DNA of 64,000 nucleotides from Anaeramoeba flamelloides. Its lineage: Eukaryota > Metamonada > Anaeramoebidae. The notes beneath the pieces are model-generated. The model was not told the origin of the DNA. It did not search any database and was given only the letters and a program-made list of their open reading frames with translations. A program made the translations under genes and the position numbers. Shown one piece after another: positions 60,885-64,000 of this stretch. The stretch is from contig JANTQA010000047.1 of NCBI GenBank assembly GCA_027625915.1, positions 15,748,001-15,812,000 of the forward strand, given 5' to 3'. The first letter of the stretch is position 1, and every line of letters begins with the position of its first letter.

Positions 60885-61269
60885 TTTTGACTAATTCATT
60901 GTAAGGAGCTTTGAACAGATGCTTTTTGTGTTTTTTTATGGCAGAAAATTTGTGTATTTGTTCTTCACATTCAACGCAATAATAGGCTTCACATTTGATA
61001 CAATAGAATTGAGATTTTTTTTTATGGCAATTTTCACATTTGGGAATTCGTTTTTCAACAGGTTGGGTAATTTGCGAAAGCTTGGTGATTTTTTTTTCTT
61101 TTTTTGAATGTTTCTTTTTGTTCTTGTTCTTGTTCTTGTTCTTTTGTTTGTATTTGTTTTTTTTATAGTTCTTGTTCTTCTTTTTTTCCTCTATTTCTTT
61201 CTTTTTGTTTCTGTGTTTGTTGTAAGCTTTTTGTTTATGTTTGCTTCTTTTCTTTTTGGAATTGTCCAT
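60885..61269 (-). CDS. Lysine-rich B-box zinc-finger protein, first exon
   Basis: Starts at ATG 61269. Residues 1-65 are an extremely Lys/Asn-rich segment of low complexity (possible nuclear or nucleolar localisation). Residues 78-117 form a B-box: C78, C81, C90, C93, C98, C101, H106, H114 (IPKCENCHKKKSQFYCIKC, then EAYYCVECEEQIHKF). The frame continues to NELVK and then meets a good donor, GTAAAT, at 60884-60879; unspliced translation degenerates into Phe-rich sequence from homopolymers. The rest of the gene should lie below 60880, where the LINE insertion sits, so the LINE would be in its first intron. Downstream exons were not identified with confidence. A MITE begins 92 bp upstream of the ATG. 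Confidence 0.65.
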
Positions 61270-61360
61270 TTAATAAGGTGTTTATTTTTTCTCGTTGTTT
61301 AATTATTTAGAAAATTAGAATAGAATTAAAAAAAATGTTTTTATTTTGTTTCGAATATGA

Positions 61361-61796
61361 CAAGAATAGCATAACAATTGTAGTCACTTTTTTTACTTGG
61401 CAACACTTTTTTTTTTTGAAATTGTTCCAAATTTTGAAAGGAATTATAAGATCACAATGTAACAATTTTCAATTTAAAAGTTTTTACAAGTCAAACTTTT
61501 AAAAACCTATAATTTAAAAAACTTTCCAATTTTTGGTTTCCATAAAAAGAGTTTCAAATTATTGAAAGTTTACAAATATTTTTCTTTGAGATAACTTTCA
61601 AAAATTTCAATTAAATTCAAAATGTAATCTTTTGTTAATTATTATTTTTATCCCTTTTTTTGGCTTAAAAAAGTTTATATCAAGTATTTGAAATTTGAAA
61701 AAATATGAAAGAATATCATAGACTGAAAACTTGAAGACTGTAAGTTGGAAAGTTCAAAAAAGTCTTGAAAGTGTTTGTCAGGATTGTACTATTCTT
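61361..61796. mobile_element. MITE family E, copy 2
   Basis: Same length (436 bp) and near-identical blocks as 33650-34085; ends CAAGAATAGCATAACAATTG and GATTGTACTATTCTTG. It lies immediately upstream of the B-box gene, whose start is at 61269 on the minus strand, so it occupies the presumed promoter. Confidence 0.75.
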
Positions 61797-61807
61797 GCAG
61801 TGATTAA

Positions 61808-63040
61808 GGGATTAGTGTCTACCAAGGAGAAGCCTAGGAACAAAGTGTGTTGTTATTGGAACCGAACTACATTAGTGCTACATGGTTCAAATGTCTCTAA
61901 AAAATTGATTAGTCAAGTAGTAATATTTGTTGATCTCATCAATTAAAAATAATCTATAGTGATCATAATAATGCATGCCCAACGACTATAATCTGTGTTT
62001 CAAAATATTATACGTGCTTTTTTTTATTCTTATACCAAGGCAACGTCCAATCTACCACTAAATAGTATACCTAAGTACAAATCAATTTTGAAAGTAAAGG
62101 TCTGGTTATTTTCAGTAAAATTTAAATTATTCATGTAAATAGTTGAAAATTTTTCATAATATTCTCAATTTTTTTGAAATTTTTTGTTTTTTTGATGATT
62201 AAAATTCCCTTTAAAATTTACTCTATTTTTTAAGATAAATTTTCCAATTTGATCCTTCATTTTTAGAATTTCTTTTTAAATAATAGAACTTTAAGAAACC
62301 AGTACTATATTTTTTTAGGGTTTATTATTGGTTTCTTTGATTGATTAATGTATAGGTCAACTATAACAAAAAAACACGCTTTTTATTTTGAAACACGCAT
62401 TAAATTTTTTTGCACACTTTATTTTGACTACAGTATGTATTAGTAAAAAACTCAACAATTTCAAAATAAAATCTGCATTTAACCATAAATTTAAGGGTTG
62501 AATTATCAATATTCAGACTCCAAAGTTGTAAAATATCTTTCTTAAATTTGTTGCGAAATGTAGATTAGTTACTAAAAAATTCGTTTTTTTTTTTAAAAAT
62601 TAAATAATTATGGAATAAATTTTTTTAACAAATTATTTCTCAAACCATGCAAATATATTGATGATATAAGTATCTTTATCAAAAGCAAACAAAAATAATC
62701 AGTCTTTGTACTTTTATGTTGATGATTATTGAGTTAATCTTTGAAATTCAAAAATTATCAAAATAGTTACTTTTAGAAGTTCTAAATCTAAATTAAAAAA
62801 TATTAGAATACTGTATTTTGAGTTTCTATTTTTAGATTTGGAAAAGGAATTAATAAAAAAAATTTTTTCAAAATGAATAAATTTTTAATTGTGATCATTA
62901 GTAAAAAATGTAATAATTATTTGTTCAATAAGATTTATGATAGATTTTTCAGAGCTATTTGATACTTGGTCCACTAATATCATTTGCACCCAATTACAAC
63001 ATACTTTGATTATAGAGAAATCTATGTTGATGCTAATCCC
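61808..63040. mobile_element. TTAA-flanked element, family H copy 2, with nested TA element
   Basis: Ends GGGATTAGTGTC and GATGCTAATCCC, TTAA at 61804-61807 and 63041-63044. It is longer than copy 1 by the 477 bp insertion at 61957-62433. Flanking halves align with 31817-31969 and 31970-32569. Confidence 0.85.
61957..62433. mobile_element. Family F element nested in family H copy 2
   Basis: Left end TAGTGATCATAATAATGCAT, right-end complement CTGTAGTCAAAATAAAGTGT, flanked by TA. Family H copy 1 holds the empty site GATCTATGTATTAG at 31963. The interior aligns with 21881-22200 and 63049 onward (AAATAGTATACCTAAGTACA). Confidence 0.82.
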
Positions 63041-63048
63041 TTAAACTA

Positions 63049-64000
63049 CAGTGATCAAAATAATGTGTGCACAATGACTATATTTCTTGTTTCGAAATCG
63101 ATTCCAGGATTTTTTTTATTCTTGTTCCAATGCAACATCCAATGAACTACCAAATAGTATACCTACGTTCAAATCAATTTTCGAAAGTAAACTCCTTGAT
63201 ATTTACAATAAATTTTAAATTAAGAATTGAATTACTGTTGAGAGAAAAATGTTGTTGAGAGAAAAATAGTAGGACAGCCATTTTAATTGGGAACATTACT
63301 GAAAATGATTTTTTATTTCTTTCGTTTGTGAAATAACCAAAGAAAATAATAATAATCTACTTATTCGAATAAAAGTTAATGTAATTCTACTTTTTCAAAA
63401 GCTTATCTCTTATAGTCTAAAGCAAGTTTAAAAAATACCATTTTCAGAATTAATAGTAAACTTTAACTAAAACTCGGATTTTTGTTTAAATAGCATGATC
63501 TACTTTAGTTATCAACCATTCAAATGAGTATTTTACATAAACCACAGATTAATGAACTTGTAACACATTTAAACCTGGATTTATATAAAATTCACCTTGT
63601 TATCAATAGGATTTGATTTTCAATTTTACTAATGTTCCCAACTAAAAATGGTGTCCAATCATTTTTCTATGTCCAACATTTTTCTCTCAACAGTTAGTTC
63701 AAAATTTTTCATAATATTTCTCAATTTTTTATGAAATTTTTTTTTTTTGTTTATTTGGTGATAAAAATTTTTTAAAATTTAGTCTATTTGTTGAGATAAT
63801 ATCAATCAAAAAAACAAAAAATTTCAAAAAAAAGAGAATATTATGAAAAATTTTTAACAAATTGAATTAATAATTTAAATTTTACTAAAAATATACAAGT
63901 TGTTTACTTTCAAAATTGATTTGAACTTAGGTGTACTATTTCGTAGTTGATTGGATGTTGCAAAGGAAAAAGAAGAAAAAAAAGCACTGATTTTATTTCG
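63049..64000. mobile_element. Family F element running off the window, with nested insertion
   Basis: Left end CAGTGATCAAAATAATGTGT directly after TA at 63047-63048, only 4 bp beyond the TTAA of the preceding element. The last 200 bp (about 63870-64000) are the reverse complement of the first part (GTACACCTAAGTTCAAATC versus its complement), so this copy has long inverted arms. The right end lies beyond 64000. Confidence 0.7.
63235..63693. mobile_element. Short inverted-repeat element with TTA duplication, nested in family F
   Basis: Left end CTGTTGAGAGAAAAATGTTG, right end CAACATTTTTCTCTCAACAG, perfect 20 bp inverted repeats flanked by TTA on both sides. The left repeat is partly duplicated (63235 and 63252). 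Subterminal complementary blocks are GGGAACATTACT (63290) and TAATGTTCCCA (63630). Confidence 0.78.

Noticed and set aside
60919-61310. Plus-strand Phe/Cys-rich frames over the B-box gene
   Set aside because: They are antisense shadows of the Lys-rich B-box exon.
1-64000. CRISPR arrays, rRNA operons, LTR retrotransposons and virus-like elements
   Set aside because: I saw no regularly spaced repeats, no rRNA-like conserved stretches, no long terminal direct repeats and no capsid, protease or integrase motifs. The reverse transcriptase present is of the LINE type.

Overview
The window is very AT-rich eukaryotic nuclear DNA with long A and T runs, short genes split by GT-AG introns, and many transposable elements. 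Clear stop codons of all three kinds end the recognisable genes (TAA for the tRNA dihydrouridine synthase, mevalonate kinase, uL30 and TBL1 genes, TAG for CENP-M, TGA for the B-box/SPRY gene), so the standard code is used and ciliate-type codes are excluded. The gene set (CENP-M, a TBL1-type co-repressor, B-box proteins, mevalonate kinase) fits a free-living amoeboid or flagellate protist. An Anaeramoeba-like or amoebozoan host is my guess; the sequence alone does not settle it.

Host genes, left to right: a DUS4-type tRNA dihydrouridine synthase (3705-4853, + strand, 2 exons); mevalonate kinase (8084-12308, +, 3 exons, one intron of 3.06 kb); ribosomal protein uL30/RPL7 (17112-18151, +, 2 exons); a LisH-WD40 TBL1/TBLR1 homologue (20088-30430, +, 5 exons over 10.3 kb); a centromere protein CENP-M homologue (32895-33383, -, first exon not found); a B-box/coiled-coil/SPRY protein (47090-48231, -, first exon not found); and a lysine-rich B-box protein (60885-61269, -, first exon only). 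These genes are unrelated single loci and form no operon or visible pathway. Introns come in two sizes, about 130-310 bp and 2.6-3.2 kb; the long ones are long because they are full of repeats. Donor sites are GTA-type throughout (GTAAAC, GTAATA, GTAAAT, GTACTT, GTAAGT, GTAATG, GTAAGA).

The rest is a layered transposon landscape. There are two decayed piggyBac transposase genes (48.6-49.8 kb and 53.4-55.0 kb), a relic Tc1/mariner element with terminal repeats (14.9-15.9 kb), three copies of one LINE family (5.2, 40.5 and 58.7 kb), and at least ten families of short terminal-inverted-repeat elements. Three of these families sit in TTAA duplications and begin GGG / end CCC (31.8 and 61.8 kb; 38.6 and 43.3 kb; 56.5 kb). 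Others sit in TA. Several copies contain later insertions whose empty target is preserved in the sister copy inside this same window, so boundaries and target-site duplications can be read directly. A separate, unusual repeat class is built of short hairpin modules around a TAGGCACTCTACGGCACT-like core (5.7, 10.4, 16.1, 24.8-25.6 and 51.9-52.6 kb), and two of its copies are followed by a shared tail with a degenerate tRNA-like segment.
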